In this document: positions 34,801 to 42,131 of the stretch, piece after piece
Layout of the letters: every line of letters starts with the position of its first letter
Numbering within the stretch: position 1 is the stretch's first letter
Assembly (NCBI GenBank): GCA_964617665.1
Contig: CAZUAH010000055.1
Span: 1 to 42,571 of the forward strand
Origin: JADHUC01 sp964617665
GTDB lineage: Bacteria; Planctomycetota; Planctomycetia; Pirellulales; Pirellulaceae
Reading direction: 5' to 3'
Length of the DNA: 42,571 bases
Position numbers and translations under genes: made by a program
Notes under the pieces: model-generated
What the model was told of the DNA's origin: nothing
What the model saw: only the letters and a program-made list of their open reading frames with translations
Database searches by the model: none

Positions 34801-34945
34801 GCATCCCTTCGGGATGCGACCGTATTCCGAAATCACATATCCGGTGGTGGCGTTTCGCTTACCACCGGCTAATGGCTGAGAAGCCTTCGGCTTGCGGACA
34901 GGAGAATACGTGAAGAATCAGATGCATCGCCTTGCGGCTGATGCA
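34801..34945. repeat. Array of four short hairpins (REP-like cluster)
   Basis: Four stems follow one another: 34801-34817 (GCATCCC, loop TTC, GGGATGC), 34841-34868 (CCGGTGGT with ACCACCGG, 12-nt loop), 34881-34893 (AAGCC, loop TTC, GGCTT) and 34923-34945 (TGCATCGCC, loop TTGC, GGC-T-GATGCA with one bulged T). The cluster lies between the transposase fragment and the Na/Pi cotransporter gene. CCGGTGGT...ACCACCGGCTAATGGCT-type units are a known style of planctomycete repeat. The last stem is only about 50 nt before the cotransporter start and could lie in its leader mRNA. Confidence 0.75.
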
Positions 34946-34995
34946 AGGCCCAATCGTCCTGCGTATTCGATGTGATCCTACAGAGGAGATGAGAT

Positions 34996-36705
34996 ATGCC
35001 TTTCGTGCTCGCGTCTGCTGACATCAACATCGGTGCCATCACGGTTGGAGTTCTGGGCGGTTTGGCGCTGTTTCTCTTTGGCATGGACCAAATGACCGAC
35101 GCGCTGAAACAGGTCGCCGGCGACGGCATGCGGACCTTGCTGGCGAAGCTGACGAAGAATCGGTTCATCGGTGCGATTACGGGTACCGTTGTGACGGCTG
35201 TCTGCCAGTCATCCTCGGTCACTACGGTACTGCTTGTGGGCTTCATCACAGCAGGTTTGATGACGCTGGCGCAGGCCATCGGCGTGATCCTGGGAGCAAA
35301 CATTGGCACGACCATCACGGCTCAACTGATCGCCTTCAAGATCACACACCTTGCTCTGCCGATGATCACGCTTGGCTTTGCCATGCGTGCCCTCGTGAAG
35401 CGCGAAAAGATTCAACAGGTCGGCGACATAATTATGGGACTTGGGCTGGTCTTCTTCGGCATGGGTTTGATGAGCGACGCGACCCATTCGTTGCGCGATT
35501 ACCCGCCTTTCATCAACGCTATGGAGCGCATGGACAACTACCTTCTGGCGATCATCGTGTCCGCCGCGATTACAGCGATCCTCCAAAGTTCATCGGCGAC
35601 AACCGGGATTGTGATCGTCTTGGCCGGTCAAGGATGTATTACGATCGAGGCGGGTATCGCCCTGGTCATGGGCGCCAACATCGGAACCTGCGTGACCGCG
35701 GTTCTGGCAGCGATCGGCAAGCCGGCGGCAGCCAGGCAGACGGTGGCAGTCCACATACTTTTCAATGTGATCGGCGTATTGATCTGGCTCCCATTCATCC
35801 CACAACTGGCGGAACTCGTGCGAGCGATATCACCGTCCTACGTGGAACTTGTGGGGGCCGAACGGCTGGCGGCCGAAACGCCCCGGCAAATTGCCAATGC
35901 ACACACAGCCTTTAACATTATCAACACACTCCTCTTCATTTGGTTCACCGGTCCGCTTGCGAAGCTGGTCCAACGGCTTGTCCCGGAAAAGCCAGAGAAA
36001 GCTCCGCGCGTCGCCGAGCCGAAGTATTTGGGCGACGAGTACCTGCAGACTCCCAGCCTGGCACTTGACCGTGTGCGCATGGAATTGGGACACATGGGCG
36101 AGTACGTCGTCCGCATGCTCAAAGAAGTGCCGCGCGCCGTTATCCGAGGCACGCGCGAAGACCTGAAACGCCTGTCCGCTTCGGATGACGATGTGGATAG
36201 GCTCAACGAAGCGATCGTCGGCTACATCCGCAGACTGGCGAGCGACGATTGGTCCGAATTAGAATCGCGGCGCGGGCAAGATTGTCTGATGATCGCGGAC
36301 AAATTGGAGAGTGTTGGCGACCTGATAGAGACCAACCTCGTCGCCCAAGGCCTGCATCGGCTCGAGCACAACTTGACATTCAGCGAGCAGACCGTCGAAG
36401 TGGTTAGACCGTTATACGAAGCGGTGACGCAGTCGTTTCAGGACGCCGTGGCAGCAGTCGGGCAGGAAGACCGGCACTTGGCGCGGGAAGTGATCGAACG
36501 AAAACCGAAGATCCAGGAAATGGCCAACCGTGCGAGTAAGCATCTTGCGCAGCGTCTGTTGACCGACGAACCGAATCGAGTGGAGGTATTCCGTGTGGAA
36601 TCGGATATCATTAGCCAGATCAATCGCCTCTACTATTATGCCAAGCGCATTGCAAAGGTCGTTGCCCAATTTGACTCCGATCGCGAGGAACGTGCCGCGG
36701 CGTGA
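34996..36705 (+). CDS. Na/Pi cotransporter family protein with C-terminal PhoU-like domain
   Basis: 569 residues. The front 350 residues form a duplicated PF02690-type transporter with two QSSS motifs (VCQSSSVTTVLLVGFI and ILQSSSATTGIVIVLAGQG) and matching GANIGTT and GANIGTC motifs, in the inverted-repeat fold of type II sodium-phosphate cotransporters (NptA/YjbB). The tail (about 380-560) is helical and PhoU-like: RVRMELGHMGEYVVRMLKEV, DDDVDRLNEAIVGYIRRLAS, DKLESVGDLIETNLV. It probably moves phosphate with sodium across the inner membrane, with the tail responding to phosphate state. The ATG at 34996 follows GAGGAG. A hairpin array lies upstream. It stands alone; no pho regulon gene is adjacent. 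Confidence 0.93.
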   Translation: MPFVLASADINIGAITVGVLGGLALFLFGMDQMTDALKQVAGDGMRTLLAKLTKNRFIGAITGTVVTAVCQSSSVTTVLLVGFITAGLMTLAQAIGVILGANIGTTITAQLIAFKITHLALPMITLGFAMRALVKREKIQQVGDIIMGLGLVFFGMGLMSDATHSLRDYPPFINAMERMDNYLLAIIVSAAITAILQSSSATTGIVIVLAGQGCITIEAGIALVMGANIGTCVTAVLAAIGKPAAARQTVAVHILFNVIGVLIWLPFIPQLAELVRAISPSYVELVGAERLAAETPRQIANAHTAFNIINTLLFIWFTGPLAKLVQRLVPEKPEKAPRVAEPKYLGDEYLQTPSLALDRVRMELGHMGEYVVRMLKEVPRAVIRGTREDLKRLSASDDDVDRLNEAIVGYIRRLASDDWSELESRRGQDCLMIADKLESVGDLIETNLVAQGLHRLEHNLTFSEQTVEVVRPLYEAVTQSFQDAVAAVGQEDRHLAREVIERKPKIQEMANRASKHLAQRLLTDEPNRVEVFRVESDIISQINRLYYYAKRIAKVVAQFDSDREERAAA

Positions 36706-36771
36706 TTGGCTAGGCGACGTGGGCGTATCGCGCAAAAGGGAGGTTTCTTGAATTGCGTGTTGCCCGCGTGT

Positions 36772-38274
36772 TTACGGCCGCGGCCCTCTGGCCAACTCAC
36801 CCGCCGATTTCTCTTTCGCTTTCGTTCCGAGAGGCAGCCTCAGCCTCACCGCGAACGAACCTTGCTCGAGGGTGGCACTGATCGATCCGCCGAGGGCGGT
36901 GACGATTCTGCGACAGAGCGGGAGTCCAAGGCCACAATGCTCTGCACCCTCGGTTCGCGCGGTGTCATGTATCCAGAACCGTTCGAACACCCTCTCCACC
37001 GCGTCTGGTGGAAGGTCGCAGCCGGTGTTGCGAACCTCGAAGACGGCTTCCTTCGGATCGCCGGCCGCTTCGACGGTCACCGTGCCGCCCTGGTCGGAGT
37101 GGCGGACGGCGTTGTCGAAGATGTTCGAGAGCACGAGGCGAAGCTTCTCACGATCCGTCACAACGTCGATGGGCTGCGCATCGTCGGGCCATTGCACATG
37201 GAGTCCTCGCTTGGTCGCATGCTCCTCGAACGGACGCCAGCAATCAGCGGCGAAGCTCAGAAGGTCAAGCGGCTTGTTCTGAAGCGTCAATTGCCCCGCA
37301 TCCGCCCTGGCAAGCGTGAGGAGGTTCTCGACCATCGACTGCATGGCCCGAGTTGTCCCCAGGCATTTCTGGATGACCTCTTTGTACGCTGCCTCGTCTC
37401 GAGGTCGAGAAGCGCAGACTTCCAAAGCAGCGGACAAACCGGCGAGCGGTGTGCGCAGTTCGTGGGCGACATCCGCCGTGAAGGCCTTCTCCCGAGCGAA
37501 CGCCTTTTCGAGCCGCTCCAAGAACTCGTTCAGTCGATGCACCACCGGATCGAGTTCCTCGATGGAGCAGGTAAGCTGGTCATTCTCCGAGACGTTGGAA
37601 GCGTCGATCTCGGAAATCTGGGCCGCAAACGCTCCAACCGGTTTCAGCGTGAAGCTGACGACAACGATCAAGATGAGGACCGACAACAGCGCCGCTCCAA
37701 GAGATACCGAACCGAGCAACCAGCCCAATCCCCGAAGCGTTTGGTCCAAGTCGAGCGTGTCACGGGCCACGCAGATGGTCACGATGACCTGGGAGTCTGC
37801 TCCCATCTGCTCGTCGTCATCGTTGTCTTGTTCCTCTTCATCCTCGTCTTCGTCGTCGCCGTGGTCGATCCGAATGGGCGTGACAAAGGTCACCTGCCTG
37901 CCGGGACGACCATCAGGAAGCACGCCGTAGCGGTAGCTCGGCATCTTCGTCGCCCCACCGGCTTCCAACGATTGCCCTGAAAGCGTTGACGACCGGGCGA
38001 GCACGGAATTCTCACTCGACCAGATCTGGAAATACTCAGGCCGCTCGCCCGGTTCGAACTCGGGCATTTGCACCGCTTCCAAGTCGAGTTCGAATCGTAC
38101 GTCATCCTGCTCGGCCACGGAGGTAATCGCCCTCGCTTTCGTCAGAAGCGTTTCGTCGAACTCGGCCAAGAGTGCTCGGCGGATCATGCCGTAGATTGCG
38201 GACGCCGCGACGAGCAAGATCAGAAGCATGGCGACCAACGTCGCCACGACGAGACGGTTTCGTAAAGATCGCAT
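36772..38274 (-). CDS. Two-component sensor histidine kinase with acidic sensor loop
   Basis: 500 residues. Transmembrane helix 1 is at about 8-30, a periplasmic sensor region runs to 185, helix 2 is at 186-209 (LGSVSLGAALLSVLILIVVV), then HAMP-like linker, HisKA with FTADVAHELRTPLAGL (His271) and HATPase_c with NIFDNAVRH and HCGLGLPLCRRIV. Close to helix 2 the sensor loop carries a run of Asp/Glu at 139-155 (only a few other residues), an unusual insert. It fits the EnvZ/CpxA-like class paired with OmpR regulators. The start ATG overlaps the regulator's TAA by one base (TAATG), so the two are translationally coupled. The acidic run matches those of the PepSY-like protein at 39006-39668, suggesting a metal cation as signal. 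Confidence 0.93.
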   Translation of the reverse strand: MRSLRNRLVVATLVAMLLILLVAASAIYGMIRRALLAEFDETLLTKARAITSVAEQDDVRFELDLEAVQMPEFEPGERPEYFQIWSSENSVLARSSTLSGQSLEAGGATKMPSYRYGVLPDGRPGRQVTFVTPIRIDHGDDEDEDEEEQDNDDDEQMGADSQVIVTICVARDTLDLDQTLRGLGWLLGSVSLGAALLSVLILIVVVSFTLKPVGAFAAQISEIDASNVSENDQLTCSIEELDPVVHRLNEFLERLEKAFAREKAFTADVAHELRTPLAGLSAALEVCASRPRDEAAYKEVIQKCLGTTRAMQSMVENLLTLARADAGQLTLQNKPLDLLSFAADCWRPFEEHATKRGLHVQWPDDAQPIDVVTDREKLRLVLSNIFDNAVRHSDQGGTVTVEAAGDPKEAVFEVRNTGCDLPPDAVERVFERFWIHDTARTEGAEHCGLGLPLCRRIVTALGGSISATLEQGSFAVRLRLPLGTKAKEKSAGELARGPRP

Positions 38275-38939
38275 TACCCCTCCTCGACTGCCAAGACGTA
38301 GCCCTGACCACGCCTCGTGTGAATGAGTTGGGGACCCAGCTTTTCACGAAGCCGCTTGATGAAAACATCCACGACGTTGCTGGTCGCCGAGGACTCGAAT
38401 TCGTAGAGGTGCTCCCAGATCTCCGTGCGTGAGACGACCTCTCCTGTTCTGAACGCTAGGTATTCCAATAGGGCATACTCCCGAGGCGTCAGGTCGATGA
38501 TCGCGCCCTTCCGAAGAACCATCTTCCGGGTCGTATCGACCTGGATGTCTCCCAAGACGATCGTCGGAGACTTCTGCTGATACCGTCGTCGCACGAGAGC
38601 GTGGACACGAGCGAGTAGTTCTTGGAACGAAAACGGTTTGACCAGGTAGTCGTCAGCACCCAAGTTGAGGCCGGTAATTCGATCTTCCACGGTGTCCTTC
38701 GCCGTCAGGATAAGGACGTGCGTGTCTTTCTGTTTCTCTCGCAATGTGGACAACAACGTGAGCCCATCCATCTCCGGCAGCATCAGGTCGAGGACGATCA
38801 CATCGTAGTCGCCGGTCTCGGCCAACCAAAGACCATCCTTACCGTCCGCCGCCGTGTCGACGGAAAACCCCGCTTCGCGCAATCCCTGCGCGAGCGAGTC
38901 TCGAAGCAATTCGTTGTCTTCAACAATTAGCACAAGCAT
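38274..38939 (-). CDS. OmpR/PhoB-family response regulator
   Basis: 221 residues. The receiver (1-115) has MLVLIVEDNELL, phospho-acceptor Asp51 in VIVLDLMLPEMDGLTLL, the switch Thr79 in LILTAKD and Lys101 in DDYLVKPFSFQELLAR. The winged helix (about 125-218) has LTPREYALLEYLAFRTGEVV, SRTEIWEHLYEF, NVVDVFIKRLREKLG and IHTRRGQGYVLA, the standard PhoB-type DNA-binding domain. It is the middle gene of PepSY-regulator-kinase on the minus strand, and its stop codon overlaps the kinase start. A tandem direct repeat with 11-bp period upstream of the PepSY gene is a likely target, giving autoregulation. No Shine-Dalgarno sequence is visible before the ATG. Confidence 0.95.
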   Translation of the reverse strand: MLVLIVEDNELLRDSLAQGLREAGFSVDTAADGKDGLWLAETGDYDVIVLDLMLPEMDGLTLLSTLREKQKDTHVLILTAKDTVEDRITGLNLGADDYLVKPFSFQELLARVHALVRRRYQQKSPTIVLGDIQVDTTRKMVLRKGAIIDLTPREYALLEYLAFRTGEVVSRTEIWEHLYEFESSATSNVVDVFIKRLREKLGPQLIHTRRGQGYVLAVEEG

Positions 38940-38959
38940 GGAGTTTACTTAAGGCACAA

Positions 38960-38987
38960 CACGGGGCCGGTTAATCCGGACCCCGTG
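38960..38987 (-). other. Intercistronic hairpin between PepSY-like and regulator genes
   Basis: Arms 38960-38970 (CACGGGGCCGG) and 38976-38987 (CCGGACCCCGTG) pair with one bulged A around a 5-nt loop. It lies in the 66-bp gap between the PepSY-like stop and the regulator start. No T-run follows on the minus strand, so it is a weak candidate for a full terminator and a better one for partial attenuation or mRNA protection, which would set more PepSY protein than regulator. Confidence 0.6.
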
Positions 38988-39005
38988 CGATCAAGCCTCT
39001 AGGAC

Positions 39006-39668
39006 TCAGTCATCATCGTCTTCATCATCGTCCTCTTCCTCTTCATCGTGGTCTTCGTCGTCATCCTCCTCGTGGTCCCCGCCGTCTCCATCTTCTTCGT
39101 CGCCTTCTTCTTCCTCAAGCACCTTGCTCAGGAGCGTGCCATCTTGGGCGATCTCGACCTCATATTCCTTCTCGCCGAATTCGACTTCGGCCTCGTAAAC
39201 GACGTTGTCGCCTTCGGTCTCCTTCTCAATCTCCTCGATTTCCCCGCCGCGGGCTTCCCGCTTCAATGTCTTCTTGACCGATTTTGGAAGGTCGGCCATG
39301 CGGACGGGCGTCTCTGCCTCCTCTTCATCGTCCTCGTCACCTTCTTCGTCTCCGTCCTCTTCATGGCCTTCATCCTCGTCGTCGCCGTCGTTCTCGAGAA
39401 GCTTGGCCAGGAGCGTGCCGTCCCCTCGGATCACGATGTCATACTCCAGATCGCCGAATAAGACCTCGGACTCGTAGATCGCCACGCCATCGATCTTCCT
39501 CACATCGACATCGACGATTTTCCCTTTGCCCGCTTCATGCTTCAGTGTCTTCTGGACCGCCTTCGGGCAATCCGACACACTGACCTTCTTCTCCTTCTCG
39601 TCGTCAGCCTGGATCGTAGCGGCCAGCGAGACCAACACCAGTAAGCTCAATCCAACCACAGTTCGCAT
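39006..39668 (-). CDS. Secreted tandem PepSY-like protein with Asp/Glu-rich tails
   Basis: 220 residues from the ATG at 39668, preceded by AAGGAG at 6 nt (a GTG just before is less likely). The signal peptide is MRTVVGLSLLVLVSLAATIQ. Two PepSY-like repeats follow: DCPKAVQKTLKHEAGKGKIV with YESEVLFGDLEYDIVIRGDG, and DLPKSVKKTLKREARGGEIE with YEAEVEFGEKEYEVEIAQDG. Each is followed by an acidic tract, the last one an almost unbroken Asp/Glu run with four His to the C-terminus. This matches the periplasmic PepSY-like (DUF2874-type) family often encoded beside OmpR-type two-component systems. The acidic tails could bind divalent cations. It is first in its operon, upstream of the regulator and kinase. 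Confidence 0.88.
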   Translation of the reverse strand: MRTVVGLSLLVLVSLAATIQADDEKEKKVSVSDCPKAVQKTLKHEAGKGKIVDVDVRKIDGVAIYESEVLFGDLEYDIVIRGDGTLLAKLLENDGDDEDEGHEEDGDEEGDEDDEEEAETPVRMADLPKSVKKTLKREARGGEIEEIEKETEGDNVVYEAEVEFGEKEYEVEIAQDGTLLSKVLEEEEGDEEDGDGGDHEEDDDEDHDEEEEDDDEDDDD

Positions 39669-39732
39669 CACTCTCTCCTTCTTTCATTGTAGAGTCTGAC
39701 TCGCTGGCGAAACGTTCGCCAACGTCACGCGG

Positions 39733-39767
39733 ATATTAACATTCCGAAAATGAACGGCTGATGAACG
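39733..39767 (-). promoter_or_regulatory. Predicted response-regulator box and -10 element upstream of the PepSY operon
   Basis: On the plus strand ATGAACGGCTGATGAACG (39750-39767) holds two copies of ATGAACG with an 11-bp period, the spacing used by tandem OmpR/PhoB-type dimers. Read on the minus strand the second CGTTCAT ends at 39750, then 11 nt later TAATAT (39738-39733) could be the -10. A regulator box replacing the -35 about 11 nt from the -10 is the classical class II layout of this family. The PepSY-like ATG is some 65 nt further on. Confidence 0.6.
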
Positions 39768-39990
39768 CGATCCACTCGGCCAGAAGAAATCTTCTCGTTT
39801 TCCAGGATCGAGGCAAAAGGCCGATAGAAGGTGCATCGAGGATTCACCGCGGACGTGACGGTGAAACCAAGTACGTCCGTCCCTACAGGGACAACTATGG
39901 TACACTGTTCATTGAGAATCAGCGACAAATACGCGCAAATTGGTCAGCGCATGCCTACTGCCGACGGGCAAAGTGGACAGGAGGAAGACC

Positions 39991-40755
39991 ATGAATTCGA
40001 AACGGAAACTCCGATTCCTATTCGCGGCCTCCCTGGCGACGCTCGTCGTTTTCTGTGGCGGCGCCGATCACCGCAAACCACGCCGGCCAAGTTTAAATCA
40101 CGGCGCTCGCCGCGGGACGCATCGAGCTACTCGCTTCTACATTCGCCAGCCGAGTGGCCGTCAGTTACCATCACGGGTCCCCAAGCGCGCCGCCGAACCC
40201 CACGATCCTTTCGGAACTGCGCTCCTTCATCCGGACGAGTTGCAGGACCACGAAGTGGCCTGGTTCCGCTCCCAACCGGAGGCACGAGAGCGCCTGCTCG
40301 CGCGGCTCGCTCAGCCCGCCATCGAAGACGACGATCCGGCCCGAATTCTGCTGTGGACGTTGCTCGAGAAACAGGTGTTGATGCCATCGGAGATCGCCGC
40401 GGTCCTCGATCAGGCATTCAACCTGGTTGCGCATAAGTCGCGCGACAAGACATGGTGGCTCTTCCGCAGGAGAACCGCGCCGCAATTCGTCTACGTGCGT
40501 CCGCAGATGTGGGTCCTTGTACGCGACGGCACCGTCGTCCGGTCGGAGGCGGCCAATACTCCGGGTAACGGTGTCGAGGTGCATGCCGAAAGCGAAGGCG
40601 CCGGCCCCTTCGCGGGCGTATTTCCCGTCGACGACGAAGGCAGCTTCCTTGCCGATGAATTTCGTCTCTACTACAAGGTGACCTACGCACCGGGCATGAA
40701 GTGGCTTGAAGGTTTTAAGGGCTACCTCCAGGCGAGACTGCCAAAACAACAGTAG
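39991..40755 (+). CDS. Secreted protein of unknown function
   Basis: 254 residues from the ATG at 39991, which AGGAGG precedes at 6 nt. A leader (RKLRFLFAASLATLVVFCGG) is followed by a basic, Arg- and Pro-rich stretch, then a folded part: LLHPDELQDHEVAWFRSQPE, ARERLLARLAQPAIEDDDPA, ILLWTLLEKQVLMPSEIAAV, KTWWLFRRRTAPQFVYVRPQ, MWVLVRDGTVVRSEAANTPG and FRLYYKVTYAPGMKWLEGFK. I do not recognise the family. It is divergent from the PepSY operon across a 320-bp spacer. A possible Cys-anchored start at FCGG is not a good lipobox. It may share regulation with the operon from that spacer, but no second box was found. Confidence 0.7.
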   Translation: MNSKRKLRFLFAASLATLVVFCGGADHRKPRRPSLNHGARRGTHRATRFYIRQPSGRQLPSRVPKRAAEPHDPFGTALLHPDELQDHEVAWFRSQPEARERLLARLAQPAIEDDDPARILLWTLLEKQVLMPSEIAAVLDQAFNLVAHKSRDKTWWLFRRRTAPQFVYVRPQMWVLVRDGTVVRSEAANTPGNGVEVHAESEGAGPFAGVFPVDDEGSFLADEFRLYYKVTYAPGMKWLEGFKGYLQARLPKQQ

Positions 40756-40820
40756 AGACTGGGGACAGCCCTTGGGTCACGAGCCTCGAATGCAAGGAGA
40801 ACATCTCATTGGAGAGACAT

Positions 40821-41939
40821 ATGCGTTTAGCAACAGTGAAAATGGCGACCCTGTGCATCGTTCTCATCCTGGACTCGTCTACTCCGTCCGCCGAGCCCGC
40901 GTCGGACACCCCTTATCGCAGTTGGCTATTGGAGCTTGGGGCGGTACCTGCGGAAGGAGGTGGCCGGGGTCTGAAGCCATCGAGGAATGACATTGTCCAC
41001 GGGTGGATCAACCCGCGCCACGCTCTGCGGGATCGCTACGTTCCAGTTGCCGTTCAAAAGGAGTACGGTCTTCCCAAAGACGCCTTGTCCTATGATCGGT
41101 ATGTGTCGTTCCTTTGTGCCGAGCAGTACAAGAAGCACAAGGCACCTGACCTATATGCCGCGATGCTTTTTGCCCTGGAAGAGATGCTTCGCCGCAACAT
41201 TCCCGTTCGTGTTAGCCAGGATATGATTCGCGTGTACGAAGCTGGTATCGGATTGGAGGAGCAGGCTATTCGGCTCCTGGCGAGAGCCAAGTTGACTCGG
41301 GACGAGGCATTAGCCTTGTTCGAGCGATTCGAGGACGTCAGGCTCATTTGCCTGTTGAAGCCTCCCGAGCAGGACGGCCCTTATGTGGAGACTCTCCGGG
41401 CATGGTCAAACAAGGATGGATTTGGTATTCACGGACGCTTCCTGCTCAAGCGGCTCATGGCGGAGGCTGCGCCGAAGCGTTTCAAGACCGATTTGCGCGA
41501 TTTCACGATCAAAAACGTCACTTCGGTGAAAGACAATCGTGATTCTTGGCATTCTTCCGGTTGGTGGAAACGCCTTAAGATGTACCAGACGCTGATTGAG
41601 GTCGGGGATGAGCGTTGTTGGGATGCAATCAATAGAGCACTGCTCAATGACCCCATCACCGAGACGCGAGAACGAATCCTCCTCGTGTTACGAAAGCACC
41701 CACATTCGGTTACCCATGTGATGCCAGCCGTGCTGAAGATGACAGAAGACGACGGGACGGAACACAGGGCCGCTACGCCGAGTAGGATGATGGGCGGCTA
41801 TGAGTACAATCTGGCGGAGTACTTGAAATGGGCTCGCTCACTCCCGAATCTGAATGAAGCGACTCGCGAAAAAGTGAAGAAGGCAATTGAGAACCTGCGA
41901 CGCAATCCGCTAATAGGGGGATTCATTCCGCCAATGTAG
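40821..41939 (+). CDS. Secreted or membrane-associated protein of unknown function
   Basis: 372 residues from the ATG at 40821, with GGAGAG just upstream; a TTG at 40809 is also in frame. A short leader (VKMATLCIVLILDSSTPSAE) is followed by an all-helical body: YVSFLCAEQYKKHKAPDLYA, AMLFALEEMLRRNIPVRVSQ, IRLLARAKLTRDEALALFER, DERCWDAINRALLNDPITET, RERILLVLRKHPHSVTHVMP. Helical pairs with repeated LLxxL patterns look like HEAT-type or similar alpha solenoids. No catalytic motif is seen. It follows the unknown secreted gene at 39991 by 65 bp and may be co-transcribed. Confidence 0.7.
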   Translation: MRLATVKMATLCIVLILDSSTPSAEPASDTPYRSWLLELGAVPAEGGGRGLKPSRNDIVHGWINPRHALRDRYVPVAVQKEYGLPKDALSYDRYVSFLCAEQYKKHKAPDLYAAMLFALEEMLRRNIPVRVSQDMIRVYEAGIGLEEQAIRLLARAKLTRDEALALFERFEDVRLICLLKPPEQDGPYVETLRAWSNKDGFGIHGRFLLKRLMAEAAPKRFKTDLRDFTIKNVTSVKDNRDSWHSSGWWKRLKMYQTLIEVGDERCWDAINRALLNDPITETRERILLVLRKHPHSVTHVMPAVLKMTEDDGTEHRAATPSRMMGGYEYNLAEYLKWARSLPNLNEATREKVKKAIENLRRNPLIGGFIPPM

Positions 41940-42131
41940 GACGCTGTAACGGATGCGGGTAAGCCATCCGCGTAGTGGACGTGCTAAACCGGTTCTATTT
42001 GTCAGCGCGACAACAGGGTGGATTGTTTTGGGGCTGAAGGACTATCGCCCCCGCGCGGATCGAGTCCTGCAATTTGATAATGCGCGAGTCATCAACTTGG
42101 AGAATTGGCTCGCTCAACACTCGACTGTTTA

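Noticed and set aside
34176..34836. Overlapping frames of 140-160 codons on both strands in the spacer before the Na/Pi gene
   Set aside because: They have no domains or start signals; only the last 38 codons of the transposase match (34672-34788) are supported.
36706..37980. A 424-codon plus-strand frame opposite the sensor kinase gene
   Set aside because: It lies fully antisense to the histidine kinase, whose domains are certain; its translation is Arg- and His-rich with no domain.
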